Assembly: GCA_030512335.1 (NCBI GenBank)
Contig: JAULSU010000004.1
Location: forward strand, 62,001-126,000
Reading direction: 5' to 3'
DNA: 64,000 bases
Origin: Immersiella caudata
Lineage: Eukaryota; Ascomycota; Sordariomycetes; Sordariales; Lasiosphaeriaceae
Shown here: positions 1-12,034 of the stretch, one piece after another
How the letters are laid out: every line of letters begins with the position of its first letter
Position numbering within the stretch: the first letter of the stretch is position 1
The notes under the pieces: model-generated
Seen by the model: the letters and a program-made list of their open reading frames with translations, nothing else
What the model was told of the DNA's origin: nothing
The model's database searches: none
Translations under genes and position numbers: made by a program

Positions 1-2110
1 CCGGCCCCACCGAGACGCACTCGCAGGCCCTCAAGCGCAAGGTCGACCAGCTCCAGGAGGAGAAGTCTGTCTACCAGGAGCTAACCGACCTCATCCGCAA
101 GATGCCCGAAGGGGAGTCGACCGAGGTTGTCCGGAGGCTCCGCGCTGGTGATGATGTCAGTGCCATCGTGCGCCAGGTGAAGACGGGCTGTCTCCTCCTC
201 CAGCTAGCTCTATCCCCTGAGTCCCGCTTCCGCTACTCCTTCCCTTATGTTATCGATATGCCCATCACGCTACGCCAGCCTGACAACCCCTACATCGAGT
301 CGCCCATCTTCGAGGCTGCCTACCGCAACAGTCCGTCTCCTGCGCCAGAGGAACTCCCCGAGCAGCACCAGTGCATCTACATGAAGCCCTATCACGTTGC
401 CGAGATTGTGGATCCCCGGCTTTCAAAGATTCGCGCGTCGAGGTGGACCAACGTTACCGAAGACGATGCCCTCTTTCGCAATCTTCTTAGGGCCTACATC
501 TTGTATGAGCACACCACATTCCCCTTCGTTCCTCTTGACAGCATCCTGGATGGCATGGTTACGGGAGACGAACGGCTTTGCTCCTCGCTGATGGTGAACG
601 CCTTAATGGCATCCGCTTGTGTAAGTCGAATCTTCTTTGTGCCACACCCTCTGTGGGGGCGAAGCCGCTGACTGGTCGTACAGCACTGTTATTCGGCCAT
701 ACCGGATCGACACAAATTTTGGAAACCATCATCATTGGGATACCAGTTTCTCTCCGAGGCGAGAAGGCTATGGGAAGAGGAGATCAGAGGAGAGCCAAAA
801 CTCACCACTGCCATGGGAGGTGTCCTTCTCAACATCGAATACAACCACAACGGCATGGACTCGTTGGGCTATCATTTCATGGTGCAGTCGGTCGTCATCT
901 GTGAACACCTTGGTGTCTTCAAACCCGAGGTGCAGCAGAAATTTCAGAGCGCCAAACAGAGAACAATGTGGGAGTTCTTCTCTTGGTCTCTTTTCAGTTG
1001 GTCAACGTAGGTAGAAGGGCCCCTCTTTCTTGGGACCGATACTGATGTTGGGCACAGAGTTCAAGCGTATTATTTTTTCCGATACCCTGTGGTCAAGACA
1101 GCGCCCCAGACGCCGTTGCCGGACCCTGAGAACAACCCGGCATTCTACGGCGAAGTCTGGCTATTATATCCCGCCAGCCCCTGTCCCATCCCGGCCCAAC
1201 ACGGCCACACCACCAAGTCATTGACGGAATTTCATCACATCCTCCACATAATTTCATGCCGAGCATTCCGCGACGGGTCGAGTACTCGCAAGCTGACGTG
1301 GGAGGAGGCCATGAATTTCAAACGAATGCTCGACAACTGGTTTGAAAGTCTACCAGCCGCCTTGTCGCCGAAAAACGTGGTTTTCCCGTGGCATCTAAAG
1401 CTCCAGTGTGTCAATTCCAAGTTTTCCCACCGCAATATTCGCCTCCTAACCTCTTCCACAGCACCGCCTACTACGCCGCCATCTACACACTCTTCACCTC
1501 CCTGGTATCTCGCGACGCCCTTCCCAACATCTCCACCCTCACCTCCCTCCCGCGAAACACTCCCCTCCCTACAACGACCGACTTCGCCTCCCGCGCCATC
1601 ATGCGTCTCGAAACCGTCATCCGCCTCTACTATCTCCGCCACTCCTTCTCGTCCTGCGACTCCTTCCTCGGCTACTACCTCTCCGTCCTCGCCCGCGCCA
1701 CCCTCGAAATGATGGGCGGACCCAACGGAAAACCTCTGCTCGATCCCCAGCAGATACGCACGCTGCGCTCTACCGTGGTGCTCTGCATGAAGGGCATGAA
1801 TGAGCAAGGGCAGAACAACTACATCGCCGAAGTCATCTACCGTCTCATGAAGAGCACGCTTACGCCCGAGGATCTGGAGGTGCTGGAGTCGACTGTGAAC
1901 TTGTTTGAGTGGAGTGAGGATGACATGTTTGTGGCGAGGCAGTGTCGGAGTCAGTGGCCGATGCCGGGGGTTAAGGTGTATGATAATCCCAGGCAGGCGG
2001 CGGTGGATGTGGGGTTGAGTCGGTTGGTGAAGATGGCGGAGAATATGACGTTGGAGGAGGACTCGGCGAGGAGGAGGAGGGAGAGTAGGAGGGTGGTGGA
2101 GATTGATTGA
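1..2110 (+). CDS. Zn2Cys6-type fungal transcription factor, nirA/nit-4-like (5' truncated by window edge)
   Basis: Likely nuclear regulator. The zinc cluster lies before the window; the visible part opens with a heptad-like linker (LKRKVDQLQEEKSVYQEL), which in this family mediates dimerisation, followed by the fungal-specific transcription factor middle homology region (around 'LLRAYILYEHTTFPFVPLD' and 'FSWSTVQAYYFFRYP'). That region resembles the nitrate regulator NIRA/NIT-4 subgroup, but its targets cannot be read from sequence. Exons by splice sites and phase: 3..620, 684..1006, 1058..1408, 1462..2110; the introns begin gtaagt, gtaggt and a weaker gtgtca, and all end in AG. The third intron (1409..1461) is the least certain junction. 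The protein ends at a TGA at 2108-2110. An antisense frame of 404 codons over 1235..2449 is a low-complexity shadow. Confidence 0.85.
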
Positions 2111-4102
2111 GTTGGGTACCGGGTAATGATGATGATTATGACAATGAATTTGGGATTGACTTTTGGGCTGGGATTGGGACTGGGATCGGGAATGGTTGGG
2201 TCTTGGGTAATTGCGCGGGCGGTATTGGATTGAATGGGGATTGGACTGAGATGAACTCGAAAAGTCATCGGGATTTTTGGGTATGACTGGGACTGGCGTA
2301 CAGGCGCCGTGATTGGGCACCAACAACTGCGGATATTGCATACGGAAACATGCCAGTTGGTCAGGAAGAGTATGGGTGAAGGCATGGGAGTCAAAAGTAC
2401 ACGAAGGGTCATAAAACGGTTGGGCTATCCACGTGGCAAAGTGTCTCATTTTGTTCTAAACATTCTTCCCTTTACCGTCAAGACCTTTCTGCGGTTGAAA
2501 TGTAGACCATCAATGGCAAATGAGAAGACATTTAAGCCCTGGTTCGCGGACATGTCTGCCTAGAATGCTGGAAACGGGGGTGATTGGACGGGCACGAGGC
2601 GGGGCTGTTATGGTCTTCTGGTGCTGGGGAGCCACTCTCGCGCACACCCTCTCTTCAGAATCTAGTTTCTACGTGAGCCTCTTCTTAGCAAGCAGGCTCA
2701 TAGTGCAGTCCAACCGGGGGTTCAATTTTCTCACGTATCTGGCCCGACGAGGGATCCAGGACAAGTACCTTCAGAAAAGCTGGAGGGTGACGGGGACACT
2801 GATCATTTCAGTAGGCCTCCTGAGCCGGCGACATCAAGGCTCTGTGCGCCTGTGAGACCCAAATTCGAGTCCTGAAGCCACGGAGATGGCTGCCTAGAAT
2901 CATGGGGCCGTCATTATAGCCTTCTTGAGGACTAAAAATGCAGTGAGTCGAGGCTCAAGTGGTTCGCCCTGATGGGGGCTGCCCGCCAAGCCGGGACGCC
3001 TTACTCGTTGATGCACGGCTCTCCTTGGTGAGAGACTCCACGGCAGCACCCGTGAGGCTCAAAATTGCAATGAGTGGGGAGCGGCGTCGCAATCCTCTCT
3101 GCCGCTCTGTAAAAGCCAAAATTACAGTGAGTCGTAATCTTGGAGGGGTGGCCCACTTCGTAGTAATTAAAGACATTCAAGTCCCCGGAGCCACGGATGT
3201 CTGCCTAGAACCTTGGGAATGCTGTAATTGGGCGGAGGTTTTGTGGCCTTCGAGGGAGAGTCAAATGAAGTGCTGGGCTGGTGCTCCTACGTCGGGCCTC
3301 CTTTGCCCTTTCGCCTGAGCCGTCCCTTGGGCCGTCTTCTTTGGGAGAGCCCGCACGGCAGCACTGACTCCAGCTTCGTCGAGGGGGGTGATTTTTACTC
3401 AAGTAGGCAGTTGGGCAAATGTTCATTTGCATCGTCTTTCTTACTTTATGAGAGATTTGGGATATAGTTGGAGAAGAAAGTCTGGATGTTGATGCGGAAA
3501 CTAATGCTCAAATGGCTCCCGCACTGCCAGGCCTCTGTGAGGGTCAAAATTGCAGTGAAGTTATAGATAGGCAGCACCCTGATGAAGACTTAGCTCTGCC
3601 TAGGTGATGTTTGCATCGGTGCCCCACTTCCAGCTTGGCGATGTTCGTACAGGTCAACCAACTAGAGAATATAGTTGGGGAGAACCTTAAAGTCGACGTG
3701 GAAACCGATGCGCGAATGTCCTTCTGAAGGCTGCAATGTCAGGGCTCCGTGAGGGGCAAATTGGAGTGAGGGACGGGATGCCCCCAGCTCTGGTGACTTT
3801 GGAGGAGGTCAACCAACCAGAGGGGATTTTTCCAGCCCCGGGCAGCGCTAAAACTTAAACTGGTAAAGCTCCACCCAACCCCTGCCCCTCCAAGTGGAAA
3901 GCTCAGCGTCGTGCGGCATGCTCTTGACAGAAATCCTAAGCGTCGAATCTCGAATCTCGAATGGCGCAGAAGCCACTCAACGACATCCTTTTGGCGCCTT
4001 TTTGACGGAAGTTTTCCTGCCAACACTGCGGGAAGCTGAGGGCGAACTATTTCCGTCCGGAAACGCCCCGAGCTGCCTCGGTGGCGCCGACAAATACCAA
4101 AG
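2111..4102. repeat. Geneless DNA with a decayed family of related repeat units
   Basis: No credible gene in about 2 kb. The stretch repeats itself imperfectly. A box reading about 'tgtctgcctagaa' recurs at 2553, 2889 and 3198; at 2553 and 3198 it is followed by a diverged 'gta/gattggrcgg' segment. A second box, about 'tgaggctcaaaattgcagtgag', recurs near 2926, 3052, 3109, 3536 and 3747. Two stretches starting near 3470 and 3668 match over about 100 nt, from 'atatagttgg' to the second box, giving a local period close to 198 nt. No terminal inverted repeats, transposase or reverse transcriptase frames were seen. It could be an ancient tandem array or a decayed non-autonomous element. The last 200 nt probably hold the promoter of the next gene. 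Confidence 0.55.
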
Positions 4103-7100
4103 ATGCAGAACAGCAACATGCGGCTCCGGTTGGTGGTTCGCCGCCATGCGCTGCCCGAAGTGCGAGTCGTCTTCGGCGTCCAGCTCGAGAACGACCCTAC
4201 GATTGCCAACCTGCTCGAGCAAGTCAACGAAGTCATTCCCCTAGAAAGCACCGAGTGGGGTCTGGAGGACTACGCCGTCGAACTCCGCGATGCGGCTGGA
4301 CACAGCTTCGACTGCATGCACTTCCAGCAGGTATCGGTTGTGCTGAAGAGCGACGAAGAGGTCTTGTGAGCGCCCACTTCTGTCTCTCCTTGTAGTACTT
4401 TTCGCTCTAATCTTTGGGTGACAGTATCCGGCCACTCGTCACCGAGGACAGAAAGAAACGCCGGTTGAGCGGGCGCGACCAGATCTCCATCGATGGCAAG
4501 CACCTTATCGACGGCATCGCCTTCGGCCGGCCCCGACTCCGGACACCGAGAGACCGACCGCCGATCGAGATCCCTCCTCTGAAGCGCCGCAGAATCACGT
4601 ACGGTGACGAGCAACCGGACGATGCCGACTTTGAAGACGAGGAAGGTCCGTTACTGCTTATGGAGCACGGCGAGGACGAAGAAGACGACGAGGATGACGA
4701 CTACGAAGACCCTGATAGCGTCCGTGTCAGTGCCGACTTTGATGACCTTGATGGCGCCGGTGATATGGGTCTTGAAGACGAGGATATAGACTTCGATGAA
4801 GAGGTGGACAATAATGACGAGGATGAGGATGCTGACGAAGATCTTGACGTGGAGGACGAGCTTGACGAGGACGAAGATATAGACGTCGAGGACGAACTTG
4901 ATGAGGCGGAGCTCGAGGACGAGGTTCGAGATCTTCAAAAAGAGAATGAACAGCTGCGGGACGAATTCATGGATAGTGATAAGGATGCGCTGCCGCTGGA
5001 TGCACCCCAGCTCCCTGAGCAGGGTGACGCGACACCAGCAGAGCCTGCCGAGCTGGATCTCGCGACCCTCGACAAGATCACGGCACTCCGGGCAGCGTTT
5101 CCCACTGCACCAGTATCCTTGTGTGAGAAGATTTTGCTCAAGTGCAACAAGGACGCGAAGAAGGCATACCACAAGCTGCTGGGAACTCGGATGCCAGTGC
5201 TCTCCCTCTATGGCATGCTTGAGCACGAGAAGCGGCTCCAGTCTGGGGCAATGGCCAGGCCATCCGCCCAGGGCGCAGCCGATGCCCCTCCCGACGCCAA
5301 CGATGACGACCTCTCCGGCAGCGATGCCGAATCAGTGGACTCGGTTGTCAAGCATTACGACCAGCATGGCTTCCCTGCAGGTTCCATCATGGACGGCTCC
5401 GCCTCTGTACACATGGCCGAGGCTCTTCGCAAGTCAGGGCAAGCGGTAAAGATACCTGTCCACATGAGGTTTGACGACGACGACTCTCCCAGGCTTGCAG
5501 CACAAGCCAACGATACGTCCATGGACGGCGATCATGCATCCGATGCGAACGATGAGGCATCACTTGAGTCTGGGTCCAAAAAGGACTCGGCGTCCGACGA
5601 CGAGGGCGGCGGCGATTTCGGTGGTGATGACGATAGCGACAGTGACGCCGGCAGCGACAGTGGACCCGAAGAAGCGTCGTCCAAGCAGAAGCCCGAGCCC
5701 CAAGGCGGCGTCAAGGTCTCGAGGAAACGCCGCCGCGAATCCTCATCCTCATCCGGCAGCGATAGCAGCAGCGATAGCAGCAGCAGCAGTGGTGACGACA
5801 GCGACAGCGACAGCGACAGCGACAGCGATAGCGATAGCAGCAGCAGCTCAGGCGAGGACGCAGATGACGCCAACAGTGATAACGACAGCAATAATGACAG
5901 CGGTTCCTCCGACGATGATTCAGGCGCTGGCAACGCAGGAGCAGGTGATGCGGGCCATGGAGGCGATTCGTCTGGCGAGAGCAGCTCAGACAGCAGCTCA
6001 GGCGATTCGGATTCCAGCTCGGATTTCGACGCGGCGCAGAAAACGAAGAAGTCATTGTCCGCCGTTGACGCACTATCCCGACCCGCCACCACACCCGCGC
6101 CCGAACACGTATCCCCTGCTCGCCGACAGTCCGCTTCAACGGAGACCGTTGCGCCAGTCCCCCCACGCCAGGGCCTGACAGCCACACAGCGCCGTAACGC
6201 CAGGAGAAGGGCGAAGCTCCAGCACTTGAAGAAGGCGGCCGACGGTGGTTCAGGTTCTGACTACGTGCCTGGGACTAGTACGCCTGAAGCTGTCTTAGAG
6301 ACTGATTCCATCGCTGCCAAGAAAGCCGCTTTGCTTGAGAAACTAGGGCTTCTCGAGTCTGTCTCCCAGAGCTCCCCGGCCAAGGCTGCCAGTGCCAAGG
6401 AGGTGGACACACCCCGTTCTGCCTCTTCGCAGCGGAAGGCGAAGGTCGATGCTGCTGCGCAAGAGGAAGACCCCGAGGCTTGGCGTGAGAAGATCGTCTA
6501 CAGCGCTGTGGAATGCTGCGAGGAGGGCATCGAGCTCAGCGAGCCACCCTTTCCCTTCATTCAGCGCTGGGATCCTCAGCAACGCCTGGGCAAGAGTCGG
6601 GGAAAGAGAAAGCAGCGAAACAACCAGGACTACTACGAGGAGTACCACCAGCCTGAGCCCAGCCCCAAGAAGAGAAGATACGCCGACCAGTACGACTCCT
6701 TCTCATATCTCAGCGCAGCCAACGAGGCCAACAATGGCGATGTTACGCTCAACTACGACGATGAGGAAGCCGAGCCTGAGCACATGGAGACCGACTACGC
6801 CAACGATGGTGCGGAGGCTGACGAAGAAGATGACTTACCACCTCTTCCTGCGGACGTGTCTGCCCTTCCCCTAGTTCAGCGCGATGGCGTGATGCCCGGG
6901 ATGGTCTTGACCTGGAAGCAGTTCTTGCTCTCCAAGGCCACGAATTGGCAGCCAGAGGTCCTCAGTCTGAGAGGAGAAGTGGTCGATATCTATGACAGTG
7001 GCAGCTATCGGGTCCGTCTCGCGAAGAAGGATCGGAAGCTCGATAGAAACGAGGCTACCTACGACGAGGACGGCAACCGCGTGTACGACAAGTTTGAACT

Positions 7101-8886
7101 TCCAGTGGACGAGGAGGTGGAGGAAGACGAGGCGCTTGGTTACCGGACCATCGACTTTGACGATATCATGGAACCCCGGGTTCTACGAGGCGAGGAAGAG
7201 GAGGGCTCGAATGCCGAGCTTGGGGAGCAACAGTCTGCCTCGTTGCACATTCAGAGCGTGCCGAGGACGCTGGAGCGGGAGGTTGCTCAATCTGCCACGG
7301 ATCTATCTAGGACACTTGATCATGAACCCTCTCAGACGGAGAACGATGCCCCGCATACGGGCGAGACGGTCATTCCCGAGACCATCCTGGAGGTCACAGA
7401 AGAACCCGAGGATGCTGATTCTGCTGTCGATATTTCTATTTCTGAGGAACGGCGGCACGAGATCAGCGAGCTGATCACCGAAGCAGGATTCCGCAAGGAG
7501 GTTGACCCTTCCATCGTCCAACAACAGGATCTCAGCAGTCCCTCGCGACAGCTTCAGGAGATGTCACAGGACAGGACACTGGGGGACGCGACCACGGCGA
7601 CAGTGGTTACGCCGACCTTCAGCTCAGGCGTCCAGCTGCCTTCTTCGCCGAAAAGTCACACTTACCATCGCGATCTCACCGAGGCACCTTCACTCGCCAC
7701 CACCCACGGCACTTCCTTTCGTTCCGATTTTGCCGAATCCCAGCCAATCGTTCTCGAGCCATTCAACGGCTTCCCTGACGAAGCAGATGCGAGCTCCGTC
7801 CTCGGTTCACGGGTGGGCTACCCCCGGCTAGGCGTTCTTCAATCCGACGGTGGCAGCGCTGTCAGCGGACGACAGCCCGACCCCGGTTTCGGCTTCCAGT
7901 CGACTACCGACGGCCATTTGGAAGCCGAGTCGCGCGACACTGTTCTCAAGACTTCGGAAGTAGTTCAGAACCACACCGGCCACCGAGAGCTCTCAGCGGT
8001 GCCCAATGATACGGTTCCCAACAGCCCGGCTGGTAGCCAAGACATATCATCTGTCGGCTCGTTCCCGTCGCTGAGCGAGATCTTTGTCACTGCGTCGACG
8101 TCCAGCAGCGGTCGGGCACCGTCCAAGGCGGCTATCATATCTGCCATCAAGGCCCGGAAGTCAGCTGTCTCTCCTGATCTGGGCTACGAGGAGGCGATGC
8201 GGAAGCTTGATGAAGATGATGAAGACGATCATGTTGCGTTTGGTGATGACGAGGAGGAAGCTGAGGACGAGGCAGACGACGATGGGGAAGAGGAGGATGG
8301 TGAGGAGGAGGACGAAGAAGACAAGGCTGAGTACGACGACAGCGAGTTTAGTGACATCGAAGAGTACTCCAGCCATGGTCGTCGCCTCTCCAGCGCTGTG
8401 AACAGGCTCGTCAACAAGCCCATCGAGAAGCCCGAGATCATCAAGATCAAGAGGGAGATATCGGAAAGCCAGACTGCCGACAGCGTCGCACCTGCCAAGT
8501 CCCGGATCCCAAAGGGCACACGAGTCACGTATCAACCACCACTTCGCCCGAGGATCCCCAGAGCATCCCGGCCAAGCTCAATCATCCCTCCCGGCTCGCA
8601 AACCATCGAAATCTTCGACTCGGATGATCTCGCTGCCGAGGACATCGTCGAAGACTACGCCGATGACAGCGTTGACTCGGACTGGAAGGAGGAGTCTCAG
8701 ATGCCCAGAGGGTCAGGCTGGGTGGGCAAGAACTACAAGACGCACAGTTCCAAGGAATCTCGCCGTGGTATGAGCGAGCCTACTGCCCCTGTCCCTCGCG
8801 TGTCGCCACGAAGGAAGCCAGCTGCTTCGCAGGGCAGGGCGCTGGGCTCTTCACGTCCGAAGAAGTCGGCTGCCCGGGTCTTATAG
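4103..8886 (+). CDS. Coilin-like acidic nuclear protein (candidate fungal coilin)
   Basis: Exons 4103..4365 and 4425..8886 (intron gtgagc...acag), 1574 aa. Residues 1-90 form a compact ubiquitin-like segment; an in-frame ATG at 4118 would start MRLRL as coilin does, so either start is possible. A basic stretch (KKRR, KRRR) follows, then long Asp/Glu-rich tracts, a CUE-like helical segment near 303-340, a Ser/Asp-rich low-complexity region near 460-625 typical of CK2 targets, and a segment near 890-1009 ('LPPLPADVSALPLVQRDG', 'VLTWKQFLL', 'FDDIMEPRVL') that aligns by eye with the coilin Tudor-like domain. About 560 disordered residues, partly acidic, follow. Coilin scaffolds Cajal bodies and snRNP assembly. 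The architecture is seen; orthology is inferred. It could also be a different acidic chromatin protein with a similar fold order. Confidence 0.75.
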
Positions 8887-9950
8887 GATGCGATTAGAGC
8901 TTGCATTACATAATACGATTGGCGAACGGGCGACTTGGTAGGAGTTTTAATGGTTTGGACGCATCGATGGGAGGTAATTTGTGGAAGTTCGGGACACTCA
9001 CACCATGCAGTGACGGAGTGATGTGATAGAAGAGCATGCCCCAAGGATGAACATCGTATGCGTTAGACATCAAACATTGTAGTAAGCTGTAAGTAGGCAG
9101 TGTTCAATTCGATTGATGAGTATCCGAATGGCCATGATCCCCTATGCGTCGACACACCCGTGAGTGAGTCTTGGGCAGCTTCTTCTACCCCTTGGCGCAG
9201 ATGATTGGTCGACATTTCGAGGGAGAAGCTCTCTTTGCCCGAGGATGCAGTCGTGGTGGTGGCTCTAGAGGGTCTGCAGGGGTGGGTGCTGAAACACGAC
9301 CAATCGGCGTTGCGTCATAGGGCCCAACGTTTGCCGCAGTTTGGGGAAAACGCAACCCCCCTCCATGCCGCGACATCAGGCGAAGCACATCACATGTTGC
9401 GCGGGACGGTATTGTGTGGTTGTTGGATGCGGATGCCGCACACCATCTTGCTGCAGCGCGTTGGTGTCGAGCGGCAGATTGTAGGCTGTGGTTTACCTGT
9501 GTGAAAGCCTGCAGTGGGATTTCGCGTCGCTGGGCGCTCCCCGTGATACAGCGGGCGGCCATGGCAGCCAGAGAATCTTTGGTGATGGAGGGCGGGCAGT
9601 GTATAAAGACTGTGCAGCACCCTGTCACGCCTGAGATGGAAAGAAACCTCTTTGTAAGTCTTGCGTCTTTGAGCTTGATGGTTGGGAGTGAAGAAGAATA
9701 CCAGGTTCCAGGCTTTGTCTTGTTGCGCTGTCAGTCACATATCACCCCAGTACGGAGTCACGATCCCGCGAGAGAAGCCCGGCACAAGACCACAGCTATT
9801 CCTCTCGACCGGTTCGCAAAGTCCATCTCATCGAGCGACGCTCCTGAAGTCGACACAGAGACCGCCCCCCTCGCACTTGTACAAGAGCCCCGCGAAGCAA
9901 CCAAGTAAGCAAGCAAACAAACAAACACTCCCCGCGCTACATCCCACAAG
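8887..9950. other. Intergenic, no gene seen
   Basis: Contains the 3' end of the coilin-like gene and the presumed promoter and leader of the next gene. Open frames here lack family resemblance or splice-consistent partners. A short CAAA/CAAG-rich stretch (9899-9930) lies just before the ATG at 9951 and may be leader sequence. Confidence 0.5.
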
Positions 9951-10535
9951 ATGAGGCCCTTCCACGCCAACGGCCTCGCAACACTCCTCCTGCTGTGTCC
10001 CCTCGCAAGGCACGCAGCCGCTGCTCCCCAACAGACAACGCTCGCAGCACCACCATCACCAACAACACTGGCTGTTCCTCCGTCCGAGCCGCTGCTTCAG
10101 CTTGCGAAACCAACGCCAACGCCAACGCCAGCATCACTAAACTTTGAGCTGGAGCTTGATCCCGAGTTGGAACTGGATCTCGAAGACCCAAACCTCGAAC
10201 TCGTCCACGAGCTCGATCTCCGCGCCGCAACCACCCTCGCAGCTCCCGCCGCACCAGGCATCACACCCGCCCCCGCCGAAGGGGATACCTCTGGCGGAGA
10301 GTGGTGGCACACAGGTGTTGATGGCAACGGAGATACCTTCCGGTACCGGCAGACGACGTACTACTCTTGCGTTACCCAAGGGCAGAGAGAACATTGTGGG
10401 TGGCACAGACCGATATTGGAGGTGTCGGGCGCCGGAGGCTTGGGAGAGACGAGCTGGGTGTTTGGCGGCGTGGGAGGACGAGCGTTGGTGGTCGGGTTTG
10501 CGGCGGGAGGTTTCGCGTACTTTATGGGGAGGTGA
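9951..10535 (+). CDS. Small secreted or membrane-anchored protein of unknown function
   Basis: Single-exon protein of 194 aa. It begins with a hydrophobic signal-like segment (GLATLLLLCPLA, then Ala-rich with a plausible cleavage near AAAAP). A Pro/Thr/Ala-rich stalk follows, then an unusual alternating Glu/Leu/Asp stretch (ELELDPELELDLEDP, residues about 66-80). A more conserved-looking core contains 'YYSCVTQGQREHCGWHRPI' with two cysteines. The last 25 residues are Gly/Val/Ala/Phe-rich and could be a membrane helix or GPI-type tail. I recall similar YYSC...HCGWH cores in other ascomycete secreted proteins but cannot name a function. The start is the first ATG before the signal segment. An ORF artefact is unlikely given the signal peptide and cysteine core. 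Confidence 0.6.
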   Translation: MRPFHANGLATLLLLCPLARHAAAAPQQTTLAAPPSPTTLAVPPSEPLLQLAKPTPTPTPASLNFELELDPELELDLEDPNLELVHELDLRAATTLAAPAAPGITPAPAEGDTSGGEWWHTGVDGNGDTFRYRQTTYYSCVTQGQREHCGWHRPILEVSGAGGLGETSWVFGGVGGRALVVGFAAGGFAYFMGR

Positions 10536-10975
10536 TCGAGGAAAGGATCGGATTGTTCGCTTTGTCGTTCTGCTGGACGGGGACACGGGGATTGGGATTG
10601 GGAGTTCTAAGGCGTTTTTGGTTAGAGCACTTCGCGAGATGTTCCATGCTGATTGATACCCGGCACACTTGATGCCTCTGTTCCAAATAATACTCATCCT
10701 CTCATTGTCCACGATCACACCAGCCATGTCTTGAGACTATGCGTTGTTGTGCCAGCAACACCAAACACCCCTGTATTGAATGCTATGTGCTGCAAATAAC
10801 ATTCGAAACCTGACCGTCACGCCTCCATGATGGATTCCCAGTGCCGAGCCAAGTCATGTCGATTGCCGGATGCAAAGCTGCATTCCAAAGCGTAATGCAC
10901 AGAGCCACAACCGTTGTCCGTCCCTGATGATCGAAACCCGATGTAGAAGATGACGCAAAACGAAACGCCAACCAT
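10536..10975. other. Convergent intergenic region
   Basis: Lies between the ends of two convergent genes (secreted protein on +, RPS24 on -). Presumably holds both 3' UTRs; nothing else seen. Confidence 0.5.
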
Positions 10976-11739
10976 TTATTTCTCCTTCTTCGCCTTGGCA
11001 CCCTTGACCTTCGCCGTACCCCGGAGAGTCTTCTGCCTGTTCTTGCGCTGCTTGCCTGTGCGGAGAGAAAAGAGAAAATGTCAGCTGCTGTGCCCCCACA
11101 CATCCCAGATTCCCATCGCGAGGAGTTCGACATACGCTGCTGTCTGCTTGCACGCTCGATCTTGGTGGCGAGTCCGACGCGGACCAGTCTGTAGTGGGGC
11201 TCGAACTTCTTCATGGCCTCGGGGGAGTCATAGACGAGGGCGAAGCCGGTGGTCTTGCCGCCACCGAACTGTGTGCGAAGGCCGAAGACGCTGACCTGCT
11301 CCTTGTTGGCCTTGTAGAGACCAGCAAGCTTGTCCCGAAGCTCCTCCTTCGAGATGTTGGCGCGGTTGGGGTGGAGGATGTCACTGCACGAGGGGAGAAA
11401 AATTAGCAATCCGTTAGATGGGCGGTCGCATCGCTCGTTCCAATCCCGCCCAATTCGCATCGTCCATCCACCGCGTTTCGATTCCTCCGCGACCGTAGCC
11501 CGTCCGCAGGTAAAGCAGAACTCAAGTATCCAACTCTTCCACGTGGGCTTCGGTCGGGCAGAATCTTCGCATCGATGGTTGGCGATGTCGGCGGGGCGGG
11601 CTGGGGAACGAACGACGGCGTGCGGGCAGGGCAAGGCAAAATCGAGGGAGACTCACACGACCATCTGCTTGCGGCCGAGGAGAGGGTTGCGGATGAACTT
11701 GCGGGTGCGCAGAGTGACGGGGGAGTCGGAATCGGCCAT
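10976..11739 (-). CDS. rps24: 40S ribosomal protein S24 (eS24)
   Basis: Structural component of the small ribosomal subunit. Exons on the minus strand: 11739..11657, 11383..11136 and 11055..10976, giving 136 aa, the expected length for eS24. The protein starts MADSDSPVTLRTRKF and carries the family signature 'DILHPNRANISKEELRDKL' and the strongly conserved 'RTQFGGGKTTGFALVYD', ending in a Lys-rich tail (AKKEK). Introns begin gtgagt and gtatgt and end in cag. The first intron is long (273 nt), which is common in fungal ribosomal protein genes and can carry regulatory or snoRNA sequence; I did not recognise a snoRNA. It is convergent with the gene before it and downstream of the methyltransferase gene on the same strand. 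Confidence 0.97.
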
Positions 11740-12034
11740 CTTCGCGGTATGGATGGCGAGTCTGTCTTGCGAGGTTGACGATCAAGACCGGAGGTTGTGC
11801 TGGTTAGTATTTTTCTTTGCCGTGGGTGATTTTTGGCGGGCTGCGCGCAATTGGGTGGAGCTTCGAAAATTCCGGTCCCGTGTTGGGTAATTGGGTGCGA
11901 GCCCTAATGATTGTGGCCTGGTCTGTGAGGCAGCGATTTGTGGGGGCCAAAACGGGTCCAAGCTTCACCTCAGTTTTCTAACGCCTCGCCGTTGCAAACC
12001 CCTTGCACTCGTTGTTGCAGCTATCTGCGCATGT

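Noticed and set aside
1235..2449. 404-codon minus-strand frame
   Set aside because: Antisense to the spliced Zn2Cys6 gene; His/Pro-rich low complexity, no domain.
5471..6178. 235-codon plus-strand frame rich in Ala/Thr and its antisense Ser/Leu-rich frames
   Set aside because: Alternate-frame shadows of the (GAC/AGC)n Ser-Asp repeat in the coilin-like gene.
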